Part shown: piece after piece, positions 35,455-43,986 of the stretch | How positions within the stretch are numbered: the first letter of the stretch is position 1 | How the letters are laid out: each line of letters begins with the position of its first letter | Assembly (NCBI RefSeq): GCF_012932915.1 | Contig: NZ_VCQU01000012.1 | Span: 124,001-188,000, forward strand | DNA length: 64,000 bases | Source: Antrihabitans stalactiti | GTDB taxonomy: Bacteria > Actinomycetota > Actinomycetes > Mycobacteriales > Mycobacteriaceae | Direction: 5' to 3' | Made by a program: the position numbers and the translations under genes | The notes under the pieces: model-generated | Seen by the model: the letters and a program-made list of their open reading frames with translations, nothing else | Databases searched by the model: none | What the model was told of the DNA's origin: nothing

Positions 35455-35958
35455 ATGTCAGCTCGTCGTGCGCTCAGCCGCCTGTGCGTCCAGTTGCTCG
35501 CGATCGGGTTCGTCCTGACTGCCGGTCTGCTCCTCGCTGGGCCTACTGCCCAAGCCGCCCCGAATGCCGGCTCAGCTGCTGGGACCGACGGACTCGACCC
35601 GGCTCTGGCCCTCGCCTACACGCTCGCCGAGCGGGAAGCGCAAGGTGCGGGCGTTCCGTTGTGGATTGTCTCCGGGTACCGCACTCCTGCAGAGCAGGAA
35701 GGCCTGTGGCAGGACGGCCTCCGTACCTACGGCAGTCCGGACGTCGCACGGCGCTGGGTCCTGCCGCCGAACGAATCCACGCACGTGAGCGGTCACGCGA
35801 TCGACGTCGGCCCCCAGCAGGGCGCGCAGTGGCTGCAGGCGAACGGAAGTCGCTACGGCCTGTGCCGCATGTACGACAACGAGTGGTGGCACTTCGAGTT
35901 GGCCACCGCCCCCGGCGGTGTGTGCCCGCCGATCCTGCCTGACGCGAGCCACCGCTAA
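35455..35958 (+). CDS. Secreted D-Ala-D-Ala carboxypeptidase, VanY type
   Basis: A 167-residue zinc peptidase with signal peptide (residues 1-34, ending AQAAP). Zinc ligands are in STHVSGHAIDVG and the final His in NEWWHFE; substrate-binding SGYRTPAEQ is present. It would trim peptidoglycan stem peptides outside the membrane. The length is short, so it is only the catalytic domain. ATG follows CGGAGGATGTCCT. A strong terminator lies 24 bases behind the stop. Confidence 0.9.
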   Translation: MSARRALSRLCVQLLAIGFVLTAGLLLAGPTAQAAPNAGSAAGTDGLDPALALAYTLAEREAQGAGVPLWIVSGYRTPAEQEGLWQDGLRTYGSPDVARRWVLPPNESTHVSGHAIDVGPQQGAQWLQANGSRYGLCRMYDNEWWHFELATAPGGVCPPILPDASHR

Positions 35959-35981
35959 CGCGGCCCTGGTTCTACGCACGC

Positions 35982-36017
35982 AGGCTCTGCATCGGTTCGT
36001 GGTCCGATGCAGAGCCT
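35982..36017. terminator. Bidirectional terminator
   Basis: A perfect 14-base stem, AGGCTCTGCATCGG / CCGATGCAGAGCCT, with an 8-base loop, lies between the convergent VanY and HNH genes. Confidence 0.8.
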
Positions 36018-36034
36018 GTGGTTGTGTAGTTGCG

Positions 36035-37333
36035 TTACGCCGCTTGCGGATTCGCGCGGCCGTGCGCCGCGATGGGTCTTCGCAACGGATCGATCCTGGC
36101 AGGTGGGATGAACCACGGGTGCCGGTCTCGACCCATCACCACCTCCCACTCACTGTGGTGGATCAGGCGGTGGTGGAACCGGCACAGCAGCACCAGGTTG
36201 TCCAAATCCGTTGCGCCGCCATCGACCCAATGCTGAATATGGTGCGCATCGCACCACGCCGCCGGGCGCCCGCAGCCCCGGAACGCACACCCACCATCAC
36301 GCGCGACCAGAGCGCGGCGGAGCTTACGATTCGCCGTCCGCACACTACGGCCCAGATTCAATGGCGATCCGTTCTCATCCATCACGATCGGATGCACCAC
36401 ACTGTCGCAGGCAATTCGCCGCGCCGACTCGATGCTCATCGCACCCATCCACGGCATCCGCCCCACACTCGTTTTGCCGAACAGATCGAAGAAGTAGGCA
36501 TTGTCCGGCTTGTCCGACACCGCCTCCGTCGCGGGTTCTTGACCGGCCAAATCATTGGCCTGAATATGCAGATGCAGATGCGGACGCTCCCCACCGTCGT
36601 CGGGACTGGCACCGGAGTCGAGGTAGCGACGCAGAATCTCGGTGAACCCGTCCGCCCGCCGCTGCGCCGGAGTCCGAGTGTCTGGACCCGCTTCATCTGT
36701 GGGGCGTGGCGTCGACAACGGTGACAACGCCGCCAACAGCATTTCCCCGGTTTCGGCGTCGAAGTCCCCTTTGACCGCCATCCGCCCGTTGAGTGTGGTG
36801 GAGGCGTAGAACTCGTTGCGGTCGGTGTCCTCACTGGCCGGGGTCTCGTCGGCCTCGAACGTTTCCCGCAACCGCGAAATATGCACCCGCAACTCCCGCA
36901 GATCCCCGCCTTTGGCGGCGTCGAGCAGAAACGCCCGCACCGAGTCCACCGCCTCCACCGGCATCCCGGGTGGCGGTTTTTCCAGGAACGCCACGATCAA
37001 CCGGGCGGCGTCGGCGGTGATCAACTTCGCCTGATATGCCGCGGCGATCTCGGGGTGGGCATCCAATGCGACCCCGAGTCTGAGGATCCGGTTCGACTCC
37101 CCAGGTGAGAGGGAGGTGCGGTTGGCCAACCAGGTCGCCGTCGAGGTGGCTCCGAGCCCGCCGGGCACACCGTGTTTGTCGAGTTCGGCGACCAACGCGA
37201 CCCGCAACGCCTCCAACGAATGGATCGCCCCCGACAACGTGGGCAGCACGGCCATGAGTTCGGTCGTGGAGTAGCGCCACGGCTCGACTGTGTCGAGCGT
37301 GCCGATCGCTTCGAGAACCTCCCCCAACCCCAT
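36035..37333 (-). CDS. DUF222/HNH endonuclease-domain protein (13E12-repeat type)
   Basis: A 432-residue protein. The N-terminal two thirds are DUF222; the C-terminal HNH motif is CAFRGCGRPAAWCDAHHIQHWVDGGATDLDNLVLLCRFHHR with zinc cysteines. Such proteins exist in many near-identical copies in mycobacteria and rhodococci, and their function is unknown. ATG 37333 follows TAGGTGGC. A 12-base palindrome upstream resembles a weak SOS box. The palindromic repeat B2 also lies upstream, beyond it. Confidence 0.87.
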   Translation of the reverse strand: MGLGEVLEAIGTLDTVEPWRYSTTELMAVLPTLSGAIHSLEALRVALVAELDKHGVPGGLGATSTATWLANRTSLSPGESNRILRLGVALDAHPEIAAAYQAKLITADAARLIVAFLEKPPPGMPVEAVDSVRAFLLDAAKGGDLRELRVHISRLRETFEADETPASEDTDRNEFYASTTLNGRMAVKGDFDAETGEMLLAALSPLSTPRPTDEAGPDTRTPAQRRADGFTEILRRYLDSGASPDDGGERPHLHLHIQANDLAGQEPATEAVSDKPDNAYFFDLFGKTSVGRMPWMGAMSIESARRIACDSVVHPIVMDENGSPLNLGRSVRTANRKLRRALVARDGGCAFRGCGRPAAWCDAHHIQHWVDGGATDLDNLVLLCRFHHRLIHHSEWEVVMGRDRHPWFIPPARIDPLRRPIAAHGRANPQAA

Positions 37334-37348
37334 GCCACCTATTTTACG

Positions 37349-37364
37349 TAGCACATATGTGCGA
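37349..37364. promoter_or_regulatory. SOS-box-like palindrome before HNH gene
   Basis: TAGCACATATGTGCGA contains the perfect palindrome GCACATATGTGC. It matches 9 of 12 fixed positions of the actinobacterial LexA box TCGAAC-N4-GTTCGA, so LexA binding is only a possibility. Confidence 0.3.
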
Positions 37365-37414
37365 GGCAAGGATTATTTGTGCAGCTAGATCTGGGTATCT
37401 ACCCCACTCCAACT

Positions 37415-37454
37415 GTGCGTGAGTTTGGCCCCTCTGGGGGCCAAACTCACGCAC
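37415..37454. repeat. REP-like palindrome, copy B2 (perfect hairpin)
   Basis: GTGCGTGAGTTTGGCCCC and GGGGCCAAACTCACGCAC pair perfectly around a TCTG loop. It stands 36 bases behind the stop of the gene at 37491, for which it may also terminate transcription. It is the intact relative of the copy at 7131-7170. Confidence 0.8.
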
Positions 37455-37490
37455 GGGGGTTGGTGCCTCGACGCGAGCCTGCGAAGTGTC

Positions 37491-37784
37491 CTACTTGTCG
37501 CCGGCGGTGAGGTAGTTGTGGACCTCGTGCATCGTGATGGTCGGGGGTTCGGTGATGCCGACCGCCGCGGTGAAGGGGCCGATCTGCTCGTCGGCGAATG
37601 CCTGGAATTGCTCGGCCGATTGCCATACGTCGGTGACGCGAATTCCGTTGTCGGTCTTCGTCACCCAGTGGAACAACCCGCCGGGCGCGCCGACGCCGTT
37701 GGGTTCGAAGCCCATCTTTGCGATGACCTCGTCGTACTGCGTCAGGGTTGCGCCGTTGAAGTCCAGTTCGACTGCGATTGCCAT
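37491..37784 (-). CDS. Small ABM-like/dimeric barrel hypothetical protein
   Basis: A 97-residue protein starting MAIAVELDFNGATLTQYDEVIAKMG. The pattern (beta strand, YDEVIAKMG helix, LFHWVTKTDNGIRVTDVWQSAEQFQAF) resembles dimeric alpha-beta barrel proteins of the antibiotic-biosynthesis-monooxygenase superfamily. ATG 37784 chosen over 37853 because the shorter form fits the fold. Role unknown. Confidence 0.72.
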   Translation of the reverse strand: MAIAVELDFNGATLTQYDEVIAKMGFEPNGVGAPGGLFHWVTKTDNGIRVTDVWQSAEQFQAFADEQIGPFTAAVGITEPPTITMHEVHNYLTAGDK

Positions 37785-37870
37785 GATGAAGAATTCCTTG
37801 CCTTGTCCGAATGGGGTGCCATAAGAATGCGGCGGACCGGCATGGGTCGACATCGGTCGTTCTGCCTATC

Positions 37871-38854
37871 TCACCGCCCGGCGAGAAGGTCGACTGCGTC
37901 CCGCGCCGATACGACGTCGGCGATCCGGACTGCCGATTCACCGGCGTAGAGGGCTCCCGCCTCCACGCAGCGGTCCGGCATCCCTTCCAGCGGAGCCAAG
38001 GGGCTGAACATCGGCACGCGAGGCCACTGCAGGCGAATGACAGCGTCGTTGTTGCTCGGGACAATTCGCCCGAGCGGCCCGCTCCACGCGTTCAGGGCGG
38101 AGGGCAGGCGACGAGGCCTCCCATCGGCATCGCACCAGCGTCGAGTCGCGGCGTTGGGCAGTACACGGTGGCGCGCTGGCCACCCGAGGCCGAACAGTGT
38201 TGTCTCCACAGTAGTTTCGGCGTCGACGAGTCGCTCCTTGTAGCCGCGGTGTGCGCCGGACTCGTTCGTCATCAGGAACCGCGTGCCCGCAACGACGGCG
38301 GCCGCGCCGGCATCCAGTGCGCCGCGCACGTCGGCACCGGTCGCAATGCCACCAGCCAGGAGAACTGGACGTCCACCGGCGATCGCAATCGCTCGCGGGA
38401 GGAAATCGAGGGCTCGAACCGTGCCACGCAAATGCCCGCCAGCCTCGACACCTTGGGCGATGAGGCCGTCTGCGCCCCACCCGAGAGCGTCGCGCGCTTC
38501 GTCGTCGGTCCCGACTTGCGCGAGAACGAAAATTCCCGCGTCGCGCAGCGCGGACACGACCTGCTGGTCACCACCGAAGAACAACACCGCAACGTCGACG
38601 CCGCCGCCGACGCAGACGTCGATGTGACGCCGACGAACAAACGGCATGAGCAAATTCACCGCGACTGCACGGTCTGGCGCCTGGGCGCGGACCTCGTCGA
38701 TCGCAATCCGCAACTGTGCAGGCGGCAGGATCCCGATCGTGCCGAGTGCGCCTGCTGTGGCGACGGCGCCCGCGAGTCGGGCACCGGCGAGTCCGCCACC
38801 CATTCCTGCTTGAGCGATGGGAACGTCGAGGCGTAACCGGTCCAGCAGGTCCAT
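37871..38854 (-). CDS. Nitronate monooxygenase-like FMN protein
   Basis: A 327-residue TIM-barrel flavoprotein. MDLLDRLRLDVPIAQAGMGGGLAG is the FMN-site N-terminus; DGLIAQGVEAGGHLRG and GGRPVLLAGGIATGADVRGAL are typical. The family oxidises nitronates such as propionate-3-nitronate or acts as 2-nitropropane dioxygenase or enoyl reductase. The upstream frame is open to 39112, but that extension overlaps the divergent oxygenase gene. It follows no clear operon. Confidence 0.85.
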   Translation of the reverse strand: MDLLDRLRLDVPIAQAGMGGGLAGARLAGAVATAGALGTIGILPPAQLRIAIDEVRAQAPDRAVAVNLLMPFVRRRHIDVCVGGGVDVAVLFFGGDQQVVSALRDAGIFVLAQVGTDDEARDALGWGADGLIAQGVEAGGHLRGTVRALDFLPRAIAIAGGRPVLLAGGIATGADVRGALDAGAAAVVAGTRFLMTNESGAHRGYKERLVDAETTVETTLFGLGWPARHRVLPNAATRRWCDADGRPRRLPSALNAWSGPLGRIVPSNNDAVIRLQWPRVPMFSPLAPLEGMPDRCVEAGALYAGESAVRIADVVSARDAVDLLAGR

Positions 38855-38931
38855 GGACTCGAGGGTATCGGTTGACGTTACTGCGCAACGATGAGACGCT
38901 TTGAGCATCATTCTCTCAAAGAGGAGCTCGA

Positions 38932-39780
38932 ATGGCCGCACTTGCGGAAGCGTCACCCCGAGTAGAACCGCTCGGCGCCGAATCGCTGAGCTGGCAGATC
39001 TCCGGCAGCAGGACCGCTCTTCTCGGGGCGGGCAGCGCCTTGATTCTGCAGGTCGCGCACCCCGTCGTCGGTGCAGGCGTGAAGGACCACTCGATCTTTC
39101 GCAAGGACCCATGGGGTCGCCTCGACCGGACGACCGACTCGCTGTTCACCCAGATCTTCGGCGGCGAAGATGCGATCGCAGAGGCTGCACGCCTACGTGA
39201 CTTTCACAAGGCGATCAAAGGTGTCGACGCCCAAGGTCGGCGGTACCACGCACTGAATCCGGAAGCCTACTTCTGGGTCCACGCGACGCTGTTCATGTCG
39301 ACGGTCCAGATCGAGAAGTACTTCGGCACGCCGTTGACTCGAGCCCAGCAGGCGGAGTTCTACGCCGAATGGCGTCAGCTCGGTCTGGTCCTTGGCATTC
39401 GCGACCGGGACATGCCGGAAACCCTCGAGGGTTTCGAAGAATATGCCGAGGCCATGCTGCGCGAACGCCTCGAGGACAACGAAACGGTCCGTGACGTCCT
39501 CTATGCGGTATCGCTTCGCGAGGTCGACCCGCCGCCATGGTGGCCGTTGCCCCACGGCGTGTGGCGCATCGTGGGACGCCCGCTGGGGCGATCTGCGTTC
39601 GGGCTGACGACCGTCGGACTGCTGCCACCCCAGGTCCGCGAATTGCTCGGGATGAAATGGACCCGGCGCGACGAACTGGCCCTGCGCGCACTCGGCGCCG
39701 TCGTTCGGCGCACGGTGCCGTTGATACCAGCCAAGGCGCGCTTGTATCCCATTGCCTACCAAGCAAAACGGGCGGCGTAG
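38932..39780 (+). CDS. Oxygenase MpaB-family protein (DUF2236), second copy
   Basis: A 282-residue DUF2236 protein with the conserved HP(VV) in LILQVAHPVVGAGVKDHS, DPWGRLDRTTDSLFTQIFG and NPEAYFWVHATLFMS. It is divergent from the nitronate monooxygenase gene with a 77-base gap and abuts a small gene at its end. ATG 38932 follows GAGGAG. Unlike the first copy at 27342, no regulator gene is adjacent. Confidence 0.83.
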   Translation: MAALAEASPRVEPLGAESLSWQISGSRTALLGAGSALILQVAHPVVGAGVKDHSIFRKDPWGRLDRTTDSLFTQIFGGEDAIAEAARLRDFHKAIKGVDAQGRRYHALNPEAYFWVHATLFMSTVQIEKYFGTPLTRAQQAEFYAEWRQLGLVLGIRDRDMPETLEGFEEYAEAMLRERLEDNETVRDVLYAVSLREVDPPPWWPLPHGVWRIVGRPLGRSAFGLTTVGLLPPQVRELLGMKWTRRDELALRALGAVVRRTVPLIPAKARLYPIAYQAKRAA

Positions 39781-39963
39781 TCAGCCGAGCGAAGTATGGC
39801 TCAACACGACAAGGGCCTCCGCGGCATTGGCTTTCGCGCCGTAGCACGGTGACATGAAGCGGTGCAGTTGTTCGACGCGACTGAGCGTCGGTTTTGGCTG
39901 CAATGCCTCGGCTAGAGCCTTGATGGCGAGATCGAGATCGGACGTGTCGATAGTGTGATTCAT
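39781..39963 (-). CDS. Small hypothetical protein
   Basis: A 60-residue acidic-to-neutral helical protein, MNHTIDTSDLDLAIKALAEA..., with no signal or membrane segment. Its stop touches the stop of the oxygenase gene, the ATG follows GGAACACCA. Amino acid composition is plausible for a real protein but I cannot identify it. Confidence 0.4.
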   Translation of the reverse strand: MNHTIDTSDLDLAIKALAEALQPKPTLSRVEQLHRFMSPCYGAKANAAEALVVLSHTSLG

Positions 39964-40219
39964 TGGTGTTCCACCTGGCTTGCGGCTGGTTCACGCATCT
40001 GAAGCGCCGCCACAATCGACGGGGCGGGCGCTCAACCACCATAGCTCGATTTGGCGAAACTGGCACTGGCCGTTCGGAATACGTCCTCCCGCCAGTTGCT
40101 GACAGGTTGCCCAATCGAGATCGTCACAGCGAGGAAACATGCTCGCCACGACCACTTCGTAATGTTCGCCGGGTCCGCAGTATGTCGACTGCGTATTGCC
40201 GGTTAGAGGAGTGTCTGAA

Positions 40220-42397
40220 ATGAGTGGGAATACTGTCCGCCTGCAGGCGATCAAAGATGTAGAGGCGTACCTGCCCCCAGCAGTCAGCTTCACGGAGTCC
40301 GAGACGCCCGGAGAGGTGTTCGGCGCCAACGTCTTCAACAAAGCGGTCATGCAGAAGCGACTGCCGAAATCGGTGTACAAATCGGTGATTGCCACGATCG
40401 AAGACGGCGTCAAACTCGACCCGGTCGTCGCCGACGCTGTCGCCTCCGCCATGAAGGACTGGGCACTGGAGAAGGGTGCGACCCACTACGCGCATGTCTT
40501 CTACCCCCTCACCGGCCTGACCGCCGAGAAGCACGACAGCTTCCTCGAGCCGGTCGGCGACGGGTCTGCCCTCGCGGAGTTCGCTGGCAAGACGCTGATT
40601 CAAGGCGAGCCCGACGCATCGAGCTTCCCGAACGGCGGTCTGCGCAACACGTTCGAGGCGCGCGGCTACACAGGGTGGGACGTCACCAGTCCCGCGTACG
40701 TCCTGGAGAACCCGAACGGCAACACGCTCTGCATCCCGACAGTCTTCGTCTCGATGACCGGCGACGCGCTCGACCACAAGACTCCGCTCCTGCGCTCGCA
40801 GCAGGCAATGGGCAAGCATGCCGAGCGAATTCTGAAGCTGTTCGGGCACGAGAACCCTGCACAGATCGTCTCCTTCTGCGGCCCGGAACAGGAATACTTC
40901 CTGGTCGACCGGCACTTCTTCCTCGCGCGGCCCGACCTGCTCAACGCCGGCCGTACATTGTTCGGTTCCAAGCCGCCGAAGGGGCAAGAGTTCGACGACC
41001 ACTACTTCGGCGCGATACCCGAGCGCGTGCTGGGCTTCATGATGGACACCGAGCGTGAGCTGTTCAAATTGGGCATTCCGGCGAAGACGCGGCACAACGA
41101 AGTCGCGCCCGGCCAGTTCGAGATCGCGCCGATGTTCGAGCGTGGCAACATCGCGGCCGACCATCAGCAGCTGCTGATGACCACCTTCAAGACCATCGCG
41201 AAGAAGCACGGCATGGAGTGTCTGTTCCACGAGAAGCCGTTCGAGGGTGTCAACGGTTCGGGCAAGCACGTGAACTTCTCGATCGGAAACTCCGAGCTCG
41301 GCAGTCTCCTCGTGCCAGGCGACAATCCGCACGACAACGCACAGTTCCTCGTGTTCTGCGCCGCTGTCATCCGTGCGGTCCACAAGTACGGCGGCTTGCT
41401 GCGCGCCTCGGTCGCATCGGCGACCAACGATCATCGCCTCGGCGCCAACGAGGCTCCGCCTGCGATCATCTCGATCTTCCTCGGCGACCAGCTCGCGGAC
41501 GTGTTCGAGCAGATTGCGAAAGGCGCGGCGACGTCGTCGAAGGGCAAGGGCACCATGATGATCGGTGCCGACACCCTGCCCGTGCTCCCGACCGATCCGG
41601 GCGACCGCAACCGGACCAGCCCATTTGCGTTCACGGGCAACAGGTTCGAATTCCGCGCGCCAGGGTCGATGCAGACGGTCAATGGCCCGATGGTCACCAT
41701 CAACACGATCATGGCCGAGGCGATGGACTACATCGCGACCGAGTTGGAGACCGCTGTCGCCAGTGGCGTCGAATTCGACACTGCGGTGCAGGATTTGCTC
41801 ACGGAGATCATCACCAACCACGGGGCAGTGGTGTTCAACGGTGACGGCTACTCCGACAACTGGCAGATCGAAGCGGCGTCGCGCGGGCTGCCCAATCTCC
41901 GCACCACGCTCGACGCGCTGCCCGAACTTATCACCGAGCCATCGATGGAACTGTTCGAGAAGTACAAGGTCTTCAACCACCGAGAGATGCACAGCCGCTA
42001 CGAAGTCGGGCTCGAGCAGTACGCGCTCACCATCGGCGTGGAGGCCCGTCTGACCCTGGAAATGGGTACGACGCTGGTGCTTCCGGCGGCCGTTCGTCAT
42101 CAGACCGAAGTTGCGCAGAACGTTTCCGCACTCAAGGCCGCGGGTGTGGAAGCAGATATCGAGCCGCTGGTCGCCGTCTCGGAACCGATTGCTGCGCTGC
42201 GCACGGCACTCGCCACTTTGAAGGACGCGCTCACCACAGGCGGCGGCGAATCGGCGCTCGAGGAGGCAACGCACGCACGTGACGAACTGTTGCCCGCCAT
42301 GGCGGCGGTTCGCGCGGCGGCCGACAAGCTCGAAGGGATCGTCGCCGACGACCTGTGGCCGCTTCCGACTTACCAGGAGATGCTCTATATCCTCTAG
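40220..42397 (+). CDS. Glutamine synthetase type III
   Basis: A 725-residue GSIII, which joins ammonia to glutamate with ATP and forms dodecamers. Length fits the family (about 720), well above type I. Marks are [64 protein letters not shown] and [17 protein letters not shown] 40220 follows AGAGGAG. GSIII is escape from adenylylation control in known cases. The 256-base gap before it, shared with the small gene at 39781, shows no clear motif; no ammonium transporter or regulator is adjacent. Confidence 0.92.
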   Translation: MSGNTVRLQAIKDVEAYLPPAVSFTESETPGEVFGANVFNKAVMQKRLPKSVYKSVIATIEDGVKLDPVVADAVASAMKDWALEKGATHYAHVFYPLTGLTAEKHDSFLEPVGDGSALAEFAGKTLIQGEPDASSFPNGGLRNTFEARGYTGWDVTSPAYVLENPNGNTLCIPTVFVSMTGDALDHKTPLLRSQQAMGKHAERILKLFGHENPAQIVSFCGPEQEYFLVDRHFFLARPDLLNAGRTLFGSKPPKGQEFDDHYFGAIPERVLGFMMDTERELFKLGIPAKTRHNEVAPGQFEIAPMFERGNIAADHQQLLMTTFKTIAKKHGMECLFHEKPFEGVNGSGKHVNFSIGNSELGSLLVPGDNPHDNAQFLVFCAAVIRAVHKYGGLLRASVASATNDHRLGANEAPPAIISIFLGDQLADVFEQIAKGAATSSKGKGTMMIGADTLPVLPTDPGDRNRTSPFAFTGNRFEFRAPGSMQTVNGPMVTINTIMAEAMDYIATELETAVASGVEFDTAVQDLLTEIITNHGAVVFNGDGYSDNWQIEAASRGLPNLRTTLDALPELITEPSMELFEKYKVFNHREMHSRYEVGLEQYALTIGVEARLTLEMGTTLVLPAAVRHQTEVAQNVSALKAAGVEADIEPLVAVSEPIAALRTALATLKDALTTGGGESALEEATHARDELLPAMAAVRAAADKLEGIVADDLWPLPTYQEMLYIL

Positions 42398-42428
42398 CGC
42401 CACAGCCGCGCCAGGCTAGGTTGGTCTG

Positions 42429-43535
42429 GTGAAGATTCGTGGCGCCGTACTGAACGAGATCGGCAAGCAATCACCGTTCGCCGAGTCGACTCCGATTTCG
42501 ATTTCGGAGCTCGAACTCGACGCCCCAGGGCCGGGTGAATTGCTCGTCCGCATAGAGGCCGCCGGGCTGTGCCACTCCGACCTGTCCGTCGTCGACGGAA
42601 ACCGGGTTCGGCCGGTGCCGATGTTGCTCGGTCATGAGGCGTGCGGCCGCGTCGAGGGCATCGGCGCGGGCGTCGCCGACGAGTTGCTCGGTCAGCGCGT
42701 GGTCATGACGTTCCTGCCACGCTGCGGCGATTGCGCAGGCTGTGCCACCGACGGGCGCAGACCGTGCGTTCCCGGCAGCAGTGCCAACAACGCAGGGACG
42801 TTGCTCGGCGGTGAGCGTCGACTCCACCGAGACGGCGTCGACGTCCACCATCACCTCGGAGTCTCGGCGTTTGCGACCCACGCCGTCGTCGACCAGCGGT
42901 CGGTAGTCGCGGTAGACGACGACATTCCACCTGAGATCGCGGCGGTGCTCGGCTGCGCGGTGCTGACCGGCGGTGGCGCAATCATCAACGCGGGCAAGCC
43001 CGTTGCGGGTGATTCCATCATGGTCGTCGGGCTCGGGGGAGTAGGTATGGCAGCGGTGCTCACTGCTGTGTCATTGGGTCTCGGCGACGTGATCGGCGTC
43101 GACGGTGTTCCCGAGAAGCTCGCAGCTGCAACGGAGTTGGGCGCCACCCAGGTGTACACACCAGCCGAGGCCGCCGAACAGGGAATCAGGGCCGACCTGG
43201 TTATCGAGGCAGCAGGCAATGCTCGCGCATTCGAAGCCGCCGTCCGCGCAACAGCGCCGGGGGGTACGACGGTGACGGTCGGTCTGCCTGCCCCAGAGGC
43301 GCGGTCCGAGATTTCGCCGCTGCTGCTGGTTGCCGAGGCGCGGACCATCATCGGGAGTTACCTCGGTTCGGCGGTGCCCGCGCGGGACATTCCGATGTAC
43401 GCGCAAATGTGGCGCGAGGGACGGTTCCCGGTCGAGAAGCTCATCTCGTCGCACATCACGCTCGACCAGGTCAATCAGGGTATGGACGAGTTGGCGGCAG
43501 GCCATGCCATCAGGCAAGTAATCGTGTTCGACTGA
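42429..43535 (+). CDS. Zinc-dependent medium-chain alcohol dehydrogenase
   Basis: A 368-residue MDR enzyme. Catalytic zinc: Cys48 and His69 with Glu70 in LLGHEACG; structural zinc: Cys99, 102, 105 and 113 (CGDCAGCATDGRRPC). The nucleotide-binding motif is VVGLGGVGMAAV. It resembles class III-like NAD-dependent alcohol dehydrogenases; the substrate is not determined. GTG start at 42429, 31 bases after the glutamine synthetase stop. A thioesterase gene follows closely. Confidence 0.88.
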   Translation: MKIRGAVLNEIGKQSPFAESTPISISELELDAPGPGELLVRIEAAGLCHSDLSVVDGNRVRPVPMLLGHEACGRVEGIGAGVADELLGQRVVMTFLPRCGDCAGCATDGRRPCVPGSSANNAGTLLGGERRLHRDGVDVHHHLGVSAFATHAVVDQRSVVAVDDDIPPEIAAVLGCAVLTGGGAIINAGKPVAGDSIMVVGLGGVGMAAVLTAVSLGLGDVIGVDGVPEKLAAATELGATQVYTPAEAAEQGIRADLVIEAAGNARAFEAAVRATAPGGTTVTVGLPAPEARSEISPLLLVAEARTIIGSYLGSAVPARDIPMYAQMWREGRFPVEKLISSHITLDQVNQGMDELAAGHAIRQVIVFD

Positions 43536-43552
43536 GCTATCGTTTTGCTCCG

Positions 43553-43984
43553 ATGACTGCGAACAAGCAAGCTGCCGATTTCCCCGTGTTGTGGCCGGTC
43601 GCAACACGGTGGTCGGACAACGATCACTATGGCCACGTCAACAACGTCACGTATTACTCGTACTTCGACACCGCGGTGAATGCGTGGTTGATCGAGACGA
43701 CGGGCACCGACATTCGGGAGCTGCCGGCGATCGGGATCGTCGCCGAGACGTCGTGCCAATACGTGAGCCAGCTGAGTTTCCCAGAGAAGTTGCTCGTCGG
43801 CCTGTCGATCGAACGGCTCGGCAACCGCAGCATCGTGTACTCACTAGCCATCTTTCGCGACACTGCCGACCAGGAACTTGCCGCGACAGGACGATTCGTC
43901 CACGTCTACGTCGACCGCGAAACTCGGCAGCCGGTGGCGATACCCGAGCAAATCCGCACGGCCGCAACGACGCTCGTGACCTAG
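43553..43984 (+). CDS. Hotdog-fold acyl-CoA thioesterase (4HBT type)
   Basis: A 143-residue thioesterase. The active-site region is TRWSDNDHYGHVNNVTYYSYFDTAVNAWL, with Asp in DNDHYGHVNN as likely catalytic residue. ATG 43553 follows the dehydrogenase gene by 17 bases and precedes the SulP transporter gene by 2 bases, so the three form one transcription unit. The acyl group is unknown. Confidence 0.88.
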   Translation: MTANKQAADFPVLWPVATRWSDNDHYGHVNNVTYYSYFDTAVNAWLIETTGTDIRELPAIGIVAETSCQYVSQLSFPEKLLVGLSIERLGNRSIVYSLAIFRDTADQELAATGRFVHVYVDRETRQPVAIPEQIRTAATTLVT

Positions 43985-43986
43985 CT

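Noticed and set aside
5715-37454. CRISPR array from repeated palindromes
   Set aside because: The four copies are kilobases apart with no regular spacers and no cas genes.
38855-39112. N-terminal extension of the nitronate monooxygenase-like gene
   Set aside because: It would overlap the divergent oxygenase gene, and the conserved FMN-site start is MDLLDRLRLDVP.
40124-42403. A 759-codon antisense frame covering the whole glutamine synthetase gene
   Set aside because: Its translation is low-complexity and Arg/Val-rich without any domain, while the sense frame is a full GSIII. Long antisense frames are a by-product of GC-rich codon use.
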